DNA of 64,000 nucleotides from Isoetes taiwanensis. Its lineage: Eukaryota > Streptophyta > Lycopodiopsida > Isoetales > Isoetaceae. The notes under the pieces are model-generated. The model did no database searches and was not told the origin of the DNA. It saw only the letters and a list, made by a program, of their open reading frames with translations. Each line of letters opens with the position of its first letter. Position 1 is the stretch's first letter. Shown in pieces: positions 22,374-33,171 of the stretch. Made by a program: the position numbers and the translations under genes. The stretch lies in contig JAJEKV010000003.1 of NCBI GenBank assembly GCA_021234155.1, forward strand, positions 26,829,166 to 26,893,165, given 5' to 3'.

Positions 22374-23039
22374 TTGGTTACCTCCAAACCGAAAGATGAT
22401 TCTAAAATTGTTCACCTTACATTTCTATCCAAAATGCTGGATAGATTTAATATCAAAGCCATTTTTTCCAATGTGTTATCTGAGGTGCTCCAGCAAAGAG
22501 GTACAGACCTCGTTAACAATACCACTTTTTCATGGAGGTACATTGAACAGATTCGACAGAAAGTTTATATGCCATCTTTGGTCTTTTCTACTGGCATAAT
22601 AGGGAAATGTCCATGCAATAACCCTAATCTGAGCAGGTTTGTTGACCCGTTAATTGGGCATATTCGTTCTACAGACTTAAGCATCATCCACTCTCCTAAG
22701 TTAAGAAAGGCCTTTGCCAAGGGCCTCAACCATATCCCGGATGATCCTTTCAATATACAGAATTTCATGGAGGAATGCACTAAACTTTGTCAACGATTTT
22801 TCCAGGTTCATCACTTTGATCTGCTAGATGTTTCAGATGTTGACAAAGACAACATTATGGATTTAGTTCTAAGATTTTGCCATTTTGAAATGGTGCATTA
22901 TAAAAATAATCTACCCTCCAAGAGATTCCTCTGGAAAGACTTGGAGGTCATGAAAAATCTGGCGGCTTGTTCGGAATCTTTATATTTCGGGCTTGATAAA
23001 GCCAATAATAATACCTCCTTTATATGGCGAGACATATAA
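22374..23039 (+). CDS. Middle (pre-RT) domain of orphan RT gene, copy 1
   Basis: Open frame of 221 residues that can extend upstream to the acceptor at 22,319. It contains a small cysteine pair with following motif (GKCPCNNPNLSRFVDPLIGH, then IRSTDLSIIHSPKLRKAFAK and GLNHIPDD). From memory of the family, a C-x-C followed by a GHI-T-DL-I-----LR---G pattern precedes the RT domain in orphan RT proteins of fish, cnidarians and others. Function unknown. The first 130 bp or so are also present in copy 2; the rest is not. Helical, no membrane segment. It ends at a stop before the RT core, so either an intron follows or the gene is broken. Confidence 0.5.
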   Translation: MVTSKPKDDSKIVHLTFLSKMLDRFNIKAIFSNVLSEVLQQRGTDLVNNTTFSWRYIEQIRQKVYMPSLVFSTGIIGKCPCNNPNLSRFVDPLIGHIRSTDLSIIHSPKLRKAFAKGLNHIPDDPFNIQNFMEECTKLCQRFFQVHHFDLLDVSDVDKDNIMDLVLRFCHFEMVHYKNNLPSKRFLWKDLEVMKNLAACSESLYFGLDKANNNTSFIWRDI

Positions 23040-23699
23040 AGGAGATGGCCTTAATTTGAGCTCTGCGGTTCAGATTTTGAGAAAGTCCGTTGCTTTCGGT
23101 TGAAAGCGGTTAAAGGGCAATGCGATGCGGATATACTTAAGTTCAACTGTGGGTTCTGATTCGACGGATTACCCTACCTTATGGCTATCTATAAGGCACA
23201 TAAAGCGAGAATACAGGTGGTTGACAAATCGCACAATACCATTTACTCGAAATCTCGAAATGATTACCTCTATTCTAAATGATTTCATAGAAGTTTGGCG
23301 AATATTTGCCATAGGTGATCTTTGAAATCGATCGTGGGTTAAAAATGTGAATGCATGTTGGCTTATAAACTCTTCCATTGATGTCATTCTCAACTTACCC
23401 CTTAAAATTCATGATGTCTTTTTGCTGCGGACATCATGAAATGCTATGAGAACATACCGTTAGGCGGTGAAGGCGGGATTGTTAATATCATTAATGAAAT
23501 TCTTTGATCTTGTTTGGGATTACTGAGAATGGAAGTTGAGCAGAAATTTCACCTCATGATCAACTCTAAAAGCAGGGTTGGTTAAAGTTAAATGGTTCAA
23601 GACCTTAAAGGATGAACTATTAAATCTTTGGATGGAGATGTGCGGATAGAAGTGAATTCAAGACTATTAATGCACGGCTATTAAGCAACTGTTTTTTTT

Positions 23700-24396
23700 T
23701 TTGCAATGTGGCTCGAGGATATCTGGAGACAATGTAGGGGTATACCTATGGGTTTTGCATCTAGCCCTGCATGGTGCAATCTGTACCTAGCCAGATATGA
23801 ACTCAATTTCATTCTAAAACTTGCAAGAAATGGCAGATTTAAGGATATTGCAAAGTTTCAACATGCATCAAGATACATTGATGACTTGAATGTCATTAAT
23901 GGAGGTGATTTCTGAGGAATTTTTTCATGAGGATTCCATGTTTACTGTTTACAACATGAAACACCTCTCCATCAAGGATGAAACTTCGTATTGCTATAAT
24001 GGACTTTCCAAAACCGGCTTTAAAGTCAACTTCCTTAATCTTTCCATTATGGTTACAGACCTAGAGAGAGGTATGTTTTCCATTACTAGATTTGATAAAA
24101 GATGCAAACTTCCCTTTGAGGTATACAAGTTCATCAAGGCAGATAGCTGTAGACCATATGGACCTGCTTCCAAAGTCATCATCTCCCAGGTCCTACCTTA
24201 TGCTTACGCTCACTCATGCCTATTTTCTGCTGCCAATGATTTTAAAGAGCTTATTGACTCCTTTTGCCTTAATGGCTTTGGCAGAAAGGACCTGATCAAA
24301 TATGTGTTTTCAGCTTTACAGGAAAATGACTTTCCTGGTCTTCTCTATCCCCTCAGTGATATGATCACCATTCTTAAAGGTTATTTACATACTTGA
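23700..24396 (+). pseudogene. RT palm and C-terminal part of orphan RT gene, copy 1
   Basis: Two overlapping open frames. The first (23,706-23,915) has RQCRGIPMGFASSPAWCNLY, an RT motif-B-like GIPMG---SP block, then ASRYIDDLNVING, the YxDD catalytic motif. The second (23,890-24,396) has FKVNFLNLSI, FDKRCKLPFEVYKF and VIISQVLPYAYAHSCL, matching the downstream 'YLD--I ... FDKR--F-F-I ... ISQ--R-AR-C' pattern of the same orphan family as I recall it. The YIDD motif, FDKR block and lack of RNase H separate it from the gypsy, copia and LINE RTs nearby. Catalytic aspartates are present in YIDD. The frame changes between the two parts, so it is probably not functional. Confidence 0.6.
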
Positions 24397-24513
24397 GTAG
24401 TCTTTTTCTAATACATAGGGAGGGTAGGGCCTGCTGGTTGCTGCAGGGTCCTACTCTCCTTGCTGCAACTATTTTAGTTCAGTATGATTATATTCACACA
24501 AACCATTAACATC

Positions 24514-25126
24514 CAACACAAACCATTAACATCCAACATATAAAAATTAAATCCCCCAACACATAACAACCAACACATAACAACCATTGACATTAACAAT
24601 CAACACATAACTACCATTGACATTAATTAACACAACCATTGGGTCCAACACATTTAAATTAAAATCCCCCTTAAACCCCCTTTGGTTTGGGTGCATATTC
24701 ACACGGGGGGTGACTCCGGGCAACGAGAGCTGTTGGATAGGCATATTCGCCCCTTATTCCTTAATCTATACCGTACATAAAGTTCCTCATTTGTGGGGTA
24801 TGCAAGTACAAAATTTGCTATACTGTATAACAAGATTCGCAAAATACTATAAGATTTCAAGCAGAATACTATATGGTGTTGATTTAAATGCGTGCAAAAT
24901 ACAATTATGAAGGCTCTGTTGCCCTCGTCACCCCCGTGTGAATATGCACCCAAACCAAAGGGGATTTAAGGGGGATTTTAATTTAAATGTGTTGGACCCA
25001 ATGGTTGTGTTAATTAATGTCAATGGTAGTTATGTGTTGATTGTTAATGTCAATGGTTGTTATGTGTTGGTTGTTATGTGTTGGGGGATTTAATTTTTAT
25101 ATGTTGTATGTTAATGGTTTGTGTTG
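24514..25126. mobile_element. Foldback/MITE element with ~215-bp terminal inverted repeats
   Basis: The left arm (24,514 to about 24,731) begins CAACACAAACCATTAAC. It is repeated in reverse complement at about 24,905-25,126, which ends GTTAATGGTTTGTGTTG. The arms match almost base for base for over 200 bp, including AAATCCCCCTTAA and a GGGTGCATATTCACAC block. The loop is about 170 bp. Internal short repeats of CAACACATAACAACCA occur in each arm. No convincing target duplication: the left edge abuts a second copy of the first 18 bases or so. The near-identity of the arms suggests a recent insertion or gene-conversion-maintained arms. Confidence 0.88.
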
Positions 25127-25892
25127 CAAAAAAAAATTTTTGGCCCCTTCGGGGCCTTGGGGAACTTTAGGTGTGACAAAAACTTTAGAATTCAAACCAG
25201 AAAAAAACTAGAATTCATTTGAGGCTTTCATCACCTGTAGCTTTTGAATTTGATCACAATAAAACAAATAGAACATAAGTAAAATTTACCATCAAGATAG
25301 AGCAGATTGATCCCTTATTCTGAAAGTCATAAAGTTTGCAACACAAAGAAAACCCCCTGTTATTATGCTACATATTGTTACTTCCGCTACAACTATTTCT
25401 CTTTCACAATGACACCATTGTTTATCAATCCATATGATTTTGGATGCTCCATCTCTAGCTTAAAGGTAATGCATGATTCACCTTACGGTTTGATTAAAGT
25501 TCCAAACCTACAATATAAATGCATTCTTGTGGCCCTTGTTTGGTGATCTCATTGACATGGAAAAGTGGAATAATCCGCTTTGTTGTGTGCATAAGAATCC
25601 ATTTGTTGATTGAAGCTAAAAGGCTGGCTACTATGAACAATCCGGCACCCGGGGAATATCAAGAGTTGGAAGCAAGCAGAGGGCCTAAACTTGAATCTGC
25701 AGCAAATCTTAGGAAGGAAACAAAAGGGGTTTTGCAGCACTACATTGTAGAATCAGGAAACCAATACCTTGTAAAAAAAAACATTATGCTAACTGAAGAA
25801 ACATTAAAAAACAAATACCTTTGTAAGTGTGAGCAAAAAATCCATCTCGTGGTAGTAAAATCCACTCCGGCAATAAGAATCCAAGAGGGCAA
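25127..25892. other. Unassigned stretch between foldback and microsatellite
   Basis: No gene recognised. An open frame 25,519-26,217 runs into the CATGCA microsatellite and has no known domain. A copy of the dispersed word CCCCTGTTATT...TGCTACATATT sits at 25,353-25,376, and another at 26,244-26,267. Confidence 0.5.
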
Positions 25893-26075
25893 GTACACAT
25901 GCATATGCACACATGCACATACATGCACACATGCACATGCACATGCACATGCACATGCACTTGCACTTGCACTTGCACTTGCACTTGCACATGCACATGC
26001 ACAATACACATGCACATGCACACACATGCACATGCATGTGCACATGCACATGCATACACATACGCAGTGTTCATG
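25893..26075. repeat. (CATGCA)n / (CTTGCA)n microsatellite, alternating purine-pyrimidine
   Basis: About 180 bp of CACATG/CATGCA units with a block of about five CTTGCA units in the middle. Most of it alternates purine and pyrimidine strictly. All six frames stay open through much of it, which creates false His/Met/Cys/Val repeat proteins. Confidence 0.93.
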
Positions 26076-26317
26076 CACAAACACATGCAGAGAAAGACAA
26101 CAACCCTCGGATTGTTCCCACCAACGAAAATCAACGGCCCATAAATGGTGCACTCTAGAAATACTATTTAGTACACCTCAACGAATACAACAACGAAATC
26201 ATAGAAAAACCATGTGAAAAAGCGTATAAAAATCTAAAAGTAACCCCCTGTTATTGTGCTACATATTAGAACTATGTTTATGCACTGGCCCCCTGACCTA
26301 CGGACGGAGGCAGGATT

Positions 26318-28250
26318 TTTTTATTAGCATTATTACTACCATAATGATTATGGCTCCTACTTGTTTATAAATAAACTGGATCATGATATCTAACCCCTTG
26401 TTTTAGAACCTTGTGAAGTCTCTATTGCTTCGAACTTTTATGGAAATTTACCTTCTAGTTTTTTAACCCTATACCTTTTTTTTGTATTATCTCTAGTTAT
26501 AAAGACTTTTAGGGTTTTGGTTGTTACTGGACGATGTGGCAAACCCTGATTCTCAGACTTAGACATTTTTCTTCAAGGCCGGAACGACAGTGATGTCTAG
26601 GTATGGATCTTGCCTTTTGCATCCAAGGTGTTTTCCGGATCACTGCCTTGCATGGCCCTGCGGGCTGCCCTCCAGCTTTACACCAAAAAGGGCTGACGGT
26701 AGTAAGGTCTACCGGACCCTTATATCAATCTGGCCGGGTGTTCTTTCGTGAATTGTTGTCTTTGATCATCCCTGTCTCAGCCTTGTGCGCTGCCAAAGCC
26801 TTTTGCTCCTTCCCATTTATGGGAAGAAAGAAAGGTGATCTTAACTTCTCCACCAGAAAGAGGATTGAAGAGGAAAAGATGAAGAATGCCAAGAGGAAAA
26901 AGGTCTACGAATTCCTTAGCTCTGTGGTTAGTTCTAAGAAGAGCAATGCTGCTGTGGTTAACAAAAATGATGGCTCCAACACTTCTATGGCTCCAAATGT
27001 GGTGTTACAGCAGACTATCCTTGCTTCTGAGCAAGTTCCTGAGAACCTGAATATCCTTGCTGAAACTATGGTGCAACCTGCTGCTGAAACTATGGTGCAA
27101 CCTGCTGTTGTGAGCATGGCAGATCCATCTGTCCCAGCCCCTAGCATGGAAGCCTCTGCTCAAATTTGTATGGGGATCAACATTACAAATTCGAGTCTAC
27201 CAACAAAGGTCCATTATCTGGTTTTTTTACATATCTTGCTTATTTCTAACTTGCCTTCCTGTTACAAGAATATACAGATCTGTTAATATTTGGTTCCTTC
27301 ACTCTTTTAATTTTCATGTTACAAGAATGTACTGATCTGTTAGTATTTTGTTTCCACATTCCTTTAATTGTAACATTAAAGCAGTATGATGTCATCTTAA
27401 TGCTCTTTAGCCTGCTGGATTTGCAGCCTCCAAACAATTAGTGCATTAATGCACTTGGGAATAATGTAAACCAACCATAGATTTTATGTGTTATTATTCC
27501 TGTAATTTAACTTTCTTTCTTATGTTTACCCTTATTACTGTTTGTTCATCAAGCAGAGTGAAGGGGATGACCTAGGAAATCCCACGACACCTGCTACCCA
27601 GTAACAAAGTCATATCTCTGGAAGACTGCTCGCAGGTTCAACTTTCGTATACGGAGGAAACTTAGTAAGTTCTCATGTTCTTTTCTTGTATACAAATTCT
27701 TTTGTATGCATTTTCTACTCTTTAATACTTATGCTCTGCAATATGAGCTTATCTACATGATCTTACAAAATCTTATAACTGGTTACGTTAAGCCAGTTTT
27801 TTCAAATCTTGAGTCAACTCTATCCCTTTTTAAGGTTTTAGTTAAGATTTTTGTCTCCTTTGTTTACTAACTTCTGTTAGTTATGTAGGAACCTTCTTCC
27901 ATTTCCAAGATTATCTCTAGGGATTGTAACCGCAAAAAACATTTGGTTACCTCCAAACCGAAAGATGATTCTAAAATTGTTCACCTTACATTTCTATCCA
28001 AAATGCTGGATAGATTTAATATTAAAGCCATTTTTTCCAATGTGTTATCTAAGGTGCTCCAGCAAAGAGGTACAAAGCCTCCAAACAATTAGTGCATTAA
28101 TGCACTTGGGAATGATGTAAACTAACCATAGATTTTATGTGTTATTATTCCTGTAATTTAACTTTCTTTCTTATGTTTACCCTTATTACTGTTTGTTCAT
28201 CAAGCAGAGTGAAGGGGATGACCTAGGAAATCCCACGACACCTGCTACCC
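26318..28250 (+). mobile_element. Orphan RT gene, copy 2 (5' half only) with re-duplicated intron piece
   Basis: Near-identical to 20,851-22,505 from TTATTAGCATTATTACTACC onward, with scattered single differences. It has an extra 18-20 bp at about 26,668 and an extra 90 bp or so at about 27,238-27,330, which duplicates a TTACAAGAATGTAC-like word. It stops matching at about 28,073 inside the middle domain. There it is joined to a further copy (28,074-28,250) of its own 27,430-27,600 interval. No RT core follows. Similarity extends through the presumed introns and upstream non-coding DNA, so the duplication was at DNA level and recent. Confidence 0.75.
26603..27286 (+). CDS. N-terminal segment of orphan RT gene, copy 2
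   Basis: Same protein as at 21,334-21,774 with a few substitutions, again containing MGRKKGDLNFSTRKRIEEEK at an internal ATG (26,819-26,821) and the doubled AETMVQPA. Here the frame is open from 26,603 (MDLAFCIQGVFRITALHG), because the small indel near 26,668 differs from copy 1. Which ATG is used is unknown; the internal one is favoured because only the part after it is in the same frame in both copies. Confidence 0.4.
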   Translation: MDLAFCIQGVFRITALHGPAGCPPALHQKGLTVVRSTGPLYQSGRVFFRELLSLIIPVSALCAAKAFCSFPFMGRKKGDLNFSTRKRIEEEKMKNAKRKKVYEFLSSVVSSKKSNAAVVNKNDGSNTSMAPNVVLQQTILASEQVPENLNILAETMVQPAAETMVQPAVVSMADPSVPAPSMEASAQICMGINITNSSLPTKVHYLVFLHILLISNLPSCYKNIQIC

Positions 28251-29040
28251 ATTTAAATCATTGCGACCATACTAATGCTCGTTTTTGATCTGTTGGGTGC
28301 AGGTATCAGGATTTCCTACTCTTTGCATTGATGAGTGTTTCAAGAAATCTACTTCTCAGTATTTTCTTTCATTTATTATGAAGATTAAGTTGTTAATTTT
28401 CTGGGATACGGTTGTTGCATAAACTGGTCTGTAAGTTTTTTGTTAAACAGTTTACCTTTCATTACCAAGCTCTTGTTGAAGTCTTTTGGTTTAAAATGTA
28501 ATGCTGGTTCTGCGGGTGTCTACTCTAGCAGAATTATACTTTCAATACATTCTCTTATCTTCTTATACTGTTTTCATAGTCTTTATTATTGTGCAAGGTT
28601 ACCAATATCTTTTATCTTTTACCTTGTATGTTTATTTCCTTTGTCATGAAGTTTATTCCATCTTTACTATTTTGCTAGGATCTGATAATTGCTGTTATAC
28701 TGATTTAACTACATTTTATCTTCAATGTACAAAGGTCTTAGGACTTTTTAATTAATTACCTTCCTTTGGCTTAGATGTATTTACACCTATACTTCTAAGA
28801 CTGCCAATTGATGTCTATTCTTCTAATAAGAATTATAGATATAATAATCTTGTCTTTAGGACATGATTAAAGGGTTTTCTTTTTTTTTTTTTTTTGGGGG
28901 GATAGAAAGCTCCTACCATAAGTTGCCTTCACCTCCCCCAATGCTTACTTGTTTGGAATCAGATGGTCATCCTTAATTATTGAACTAACAGCTCTATCAT
29001 ATCTTTTTACTTTATGGTTTCATTATTACTACAAAGTGTT
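28251..29040. other. AT-rich intergenic stretch
   Basis: No gene recognised; small Leu/Tyr/Phe-rich open frames (28,440-28,755) overlap in two frames and look random. A T run and GGGGGG occur near 28,880-28,900. Confidence 0.5.
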
Positions 29041-29145
29041 ACATTGAAAACCCTGCAAGGCAGGGGCCTTTTTATAATAGTAGTAAATGGTTGCACTAGC
29101 TCCATTGTTTGGTCTCCATGGACATAAAACATTCTATTGCATCGT
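29041..29145 (+). mobile_element. Isolated LINE 3' tail
   Basis: Only the last 100 bp or so of the LINE family: AAAACCCTGCAAGGCAGGGG hairpin, TAATAGTAGTAAATGG, then TGGTCTCCATGGACATAAAA and ATTCTATTGC. A severely 5'-truncated insertion of the same family as LINEs A, B and C. Confidence 0.8.
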
Positions 29146-29299
29146 AAGCATTGTTCTATCATGGCCAACTGGATCTTAGATATGACAAAATTTAGTACAG
29201 ATTTAATCTCTTTTGCTTTATTTAATCTAACTTGAACATATGATAATTTTGAGTCAATTAAAGTTCCTCTATTATATCTGGCTTAACATGCAATCTCCC

Positions 29300-30385
29300 A
29301 TCTGTTCCTTTGGCCTTGTATGATTGGACCCATCAGTCACACTTGTTCAAGGTCTTAGTGGAGCCTGTCCTTTTATATGGGGTTGAAGTATGGGGCCCAG
29401 TAGTATCCCTCGCTACTTGGAATGACTTGGAGCAGGTGCAAAAAGCCTTCTTGGTACGAGCACTAGGGGTGAAGTCCACAGTCCCATATCAAATTCTACT
29501 GCAGGAGATAGGATTCTTGCCTCTTCAGAGGGCGGCTCTTGATCGCCATATTGTCTATTTTCAGAAGGTGGTCAACATGGACGATGCTCGTCTCCCTAAA
29601 CTAGCTTATATCATGGCAATGGGGCATAGCGCCTCAAGGCTTCTTTGGAAGGAAAAGAGAGCTCAATGGATGGCTAGATGGAATGTGCGGGAGCGAGGTG
29701 CATACATGTGCAAAGAGGCGGTCGCCATAGCTTGAGGCAATATCTTGACGCTTGCTTCATCAGCAAGCTTTGGGATGCCGGCGCCCTTGAGCAGGTCAAG
29801 ACAAACACACTACCGGCGCCACATAAATCCCACATTGGAGCAGAGGCCCACAATGCTACCCGCACACCCACTTGCCCATGAAAAGGCCTTGAGACTCATT
29901 GCCTCCATTACGCGCACGGGGCACATCATCTTGAATTGAGGCAGGCGGATGGATTGGTGAGCCCACGTCGGGGCGGGCTTTGTCAATCCGCCAAATGGGA
30001 GTCATTGAGGATGAATCTCATACCTTTCAAACTTGCCCAGCATATGATCAAATCCGGATGCGCTATGCTGAGTTGGTCAGGCCCGGCCAGCCGCTACATG
30101 TGACATTGAGCACGGCATCAGGATCATACCTTCAGGAGGTCATGGACATGCGAGATCAGCTATGTCCTCGGGCACGCGCTTGACATGTACATACACATTT
30201 ATTTCATGATGATGTATACTTATACAGTTTGTGGCATTCTTATTGCGCCGCGGTTTTCCTTGAAAACCCGCCGGGTGGGGGTTTTTAACCGGACAGTAAT
30301 AAGTTTGCTGCGCTCCTTCTGGGTCCCATAGGCCGATTGGTCTCAGTGGACGATAAAAAAACTATTCTATTCTATTCTATTCTTA
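29300..30385 (+). mobile_element. LINE C: 5'-truncated non-LTR retrotransposon
   Basis: Starts in the region after the RT palm (29,310-29,735: LFKVLVEPVLLYGVEVWGPV, VSLATWNDLEQVQKAFLVRA). It continues to the finger MGVIEDESHTFQTCPAYDQI and the GSYLQEVMDMRDQLCP end at about 30,180, and closes with the conserved 3' end (hairpin near 30,255-30,285; GGTCTCAGTGGACGATAAAA at about 30,338) and an (ATTCT)n tail at 30,362-30,384. Very close relative of LINE A over the shared part. Frame is interrupted near 29,735 and in the finger region. Confidence 0.9.
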
Positions 30386-30500
30386 TCTTGCAATGGGCCT
30401 CACCTCTGAGGTGATATATACATATTTTCTGTTCCAATTGCCTTATCTTGCAATGGACCTCACCTCTGAGGTGATATATATATATTTTCTATTCCATTCA
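30383..30500. repeat. Tandem duplication, ~59-bp unit
   Basis: CTTATCTTGCAATGGGCCTC... and CTTATCTTGCAATGGACCTC... in tandem, each with CACCTCTGAGGTGATATATA, which is itself a partial palindrome (CACCTCNGAGGTG). Confidence 0.85.
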
Positions 30501-31861
30501 ATTAGCCGCCGAGCTTTTCTAATCCCTCCCTTAAGTACGAAAAGTTTGTCTGTAGCCTGCCCGCGAATTTGAGTATTCCTGCCCAAAACCCGTACTGCTT
30601 TAAATACCTTCCTTAAAAGCCTCTAGATATTCTTCCCTTACCTCACTCCCATGCTGCCATCAGTCGCATCATCTTCTCTAACCTTTCCTAAAACTAGCCT
30701 TAACCATTCTTTGTAGCCTACTCTACATGACCCCTGTGCCACCTCTTGATCAACAGTTTATTTCTTTAAATGCACTATAGCTTGATACGAAATAGTAGTT
30801 GGGTCGCCCTTTTACATGTGGTGCTACTAGGTACCACCTCCCCATAATGCGGAATGGAAATCCACACAATGATTTCGCTAAACCGGTCAAGCTAAACGAA
30901 GAGGTAAATCTCCGGCATTTTTTACTTTGTTACATGTTAATTGTGAAAGAAAAGATTGCAAATCTATTTTATGCTCAGTTCTTGCCTGATCTACACCAAA
31001 AGAGTGATGAATCTACGGAAGAGACAGTTGGATCTACATTAGAAGGTTGGATCTATACCAAAACAGCAATGAATCTAGAAAAAAGAAGACTCCCAAACTT
31101 CCATTTTGTCGAGAAACAACAAAAGGGGGCTCCCTTTTCACAACAGCAGTAGACGCACTGGTTGAGGCCCCTTACCGCCATTGCTGATAGGGAGCCCCCC
31201 TTTGTCTTTCCTCTATTATGACTGTTTGGGATATAAATTTAATGGAATGCATGTTTGCTAAAATTTATGTTGCATATTTTCCTAGTGCCTAATAGTGCTA
31301 ATGTACTACTCTTTATTAGTACTACTCTTTGTATTATTAAACGTTGTTGGATTGCGCTTTGAAGAGCAATTCATAGGGTTAAGAGGGTAGAATTGGGCTT
31401 TAAATATTCTCTTCTCCTTCTAGCATTTTTCCGTTCCAAGGGGGATTCATATTATACTGGTCATACAACACTACTGAGTGAATTTTAGTGGGAGTTTTAT
31501 TTTCTATGAAAATATACATATACATCATTCTCAAGTATGATTCTGGTGCATTTCATAACATAGAAAGCTGTGAGGGGGTGAATTGGCAGGAGGAGAATGT
31601 ATGGGAGAGCTCTTTTGGACAGAGGGATTATTGGATATTTCCTGATACATTTGAAATAAGTGTTTACATGGGATGGATATATTTGCCACTAACAAAAATG
31701 CTTGTATAGATATGGCACGAGTGCAAAATTTTCGATGATATCAGTTCTTGGTCGAGCATTTGTGACAAACGTATTCAGTGCAGCATGTGCTGCTATGCAA
31801 CGTGGCAAATGTCCCCTCATCTTTTTTTCTTTGGCAAAATGAGCGCACTACCTCATTGCTT
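30501..31861. other. Unassigned stretch, one 117-residue open frame and a hairpin
   Basis: No recognised gene. The open frame 30,799-31,152 has no domain I know; it may be chance or an exon piece. A hairpin with 15-bp arms (AAAAGGGGGCTCCCT at 31,121-31,135 and AGGGAGCCCCCCTTT at 31,189-31,203) lies at its 3' end. The segment 31,778-31,862 resembles 16,660-16,760. Confidence 0.45.
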
Positions 31862-33170
31862 TATATTATCTTGAGCCTTCTAGGCATCTGTCTCGTCTTC
31901 CTGCTTGCTTTCGGGCCATTGTACTCTTGATTCCTATTCATATATCAGATTCTTTGTCGATCTTGGCATATTTCTTCCATATTTCTTGCGTATTTTCCAC
32001 GTATTTTCCTTGTTTTTGCATAGGTTCATGACATTTTGAACCGGAATCCATTACAGGTTCTTACCTACTCTAATCCTAAGCATTTTTTGCTTATATTTGA
32101 TGATTTTATATCTATGGCGGAGGTTTTGACTTTATTACAACAGGTCCAGCAGCTTAAGGAATGTGTTGCTTCACATGAATCTGCTTCTAGCTTTGGATTG
32201 AGGCTCTCAGAGCCTAAGACTAGCCTGCCAAAGAAGTCTGATGGCACTCGGTCCAAGCTTCATGCCTTTTTCAATCAGATCAGACTTATGATCTAGCTCC
32301 ACCCTCATAGATATCCCACGGCCCAAAAACAAGTTGGGTTGATTGATTCTCTCCTCGCAGGGTCAGCTCTAACTTGGTTTGCTCCTTTGTTGGAGAAAGG
32401 AGCCCCAGAGTTGCAAGACTTCGCTGCTTTCACTGCAGAGCCCGAGGCATGCTTTGGAGACACCGATCGTTAGTGCATAGCAGTCGTAAAACTTTGCAAT
32501 CTAAGGCAAAGCTCTCGTCCAACTTCAGTATATGCATTGAAATTTCGTCAAATTGCAGTAGATACAGCCTAGGATGATGTCGCAATTCGAGATTATTTTC
32601 GAAGGGGGTTACATGATGATGTCAAGGACATGCTGTTGTCTATGGAGGACCCTCAGACTTTGGAAGAAACCATCAGATTTGCAGTTCGCTGTGATAATCG
32701 GTTCTTTCGAACGTAGACAAGAGAGACGTAGTCAGGTTTTTCCAATCACACAAGTGCCTGTAGCTATGCCTGCCGCGATCTCATCTGTAGAATCCAACAG
32801 GTCTGAACCTGAGCCTATGCAGCTTGATCGGGCAGTTCGAGGACCTTTATCTGCCGCTGAGAAACAGTGTCAGAGAGAGGCTAATCTTTGCCTCTACTAT
32901 GGAGGAGCTTGTCATATTGTTATAGATGCCCTGTGAAGTGCCAGACCAGTCGGAAAACTTCAGGGGCCGCTCTGAATAGTAGGAGTTTCTCATCGGCTAG
33001 TCGCCTCTTCTCAGACTCCTTCCACACTTCTTGACATGTTTATTCCATCGGATAAGATCAGCCAAGACATTTTTCATCTCTATATCATTGAAATCGACGC
33101 AACTTTATTGTGGTGCAAATGCTTGCTTTATGGATAATGCATTCGCTAGTAAGCACGCCATCCCTAGAAC
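31862..33170 (+). mobile_element. Ty3/gypsy fossil G3 (LTR 3' part and gag)
   Basis: About 31,870-32,030 matches the end of the G1 LTR (GAGCCTTCTAGGCATCTGTC, the CATATATCAGATTC word, the CCACGTATTTTCCTTG word). It is followed by a gag-like region to about 32,935 with a capsid-type segment (LIDSLLAGSALTWFAP) and a degenerate zinc-knuckle end. Same family as G1. Broken at about five or more places, and lacking protease and pol. No tRNA-type primer site was recognised after the LTR end. Confidence 0.8.
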
Positions 33171-33171
33171 A

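Larger units (their letters stand above)
20851..24400 (+). mobile_element. Orphan reverse-transcriptase gene, copy 1 (RT core present, decayed)
   Basis: A unit of about 3.5 kb. The first 1.65 kb (20,851-22,505) recurs almost identically at 26,318-28,073. Parts in order: a short lysine-rich N-terminal segment (from 21,334), a likely intron-bearing middle, an alpha-helical segment (22,374-23,039), a decayed stretch that still shows an RT motif-A-like ADIMKCYENIPLGGEGG (about 23,430-23,475), and a better-preserved RT palm and downstream part (23,706-24,396). The motifs fit a lineage of RT proteins I recall from aquatic animals and some plants, but not LTR elements or the LINEs in this window. 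Broken at several points between 23,040 and 23,700. No LTRs, integrase or GIY-YIG domain seen. Confidence 0.65.

Noticed and set aside
25740-26158. Overlapping open frames rich in Cys/Met/His/Val repeats in all frames
   Set aside because: Artefacts of the CATGCA/CTTGCA microsatellite, which lacks stop codons.
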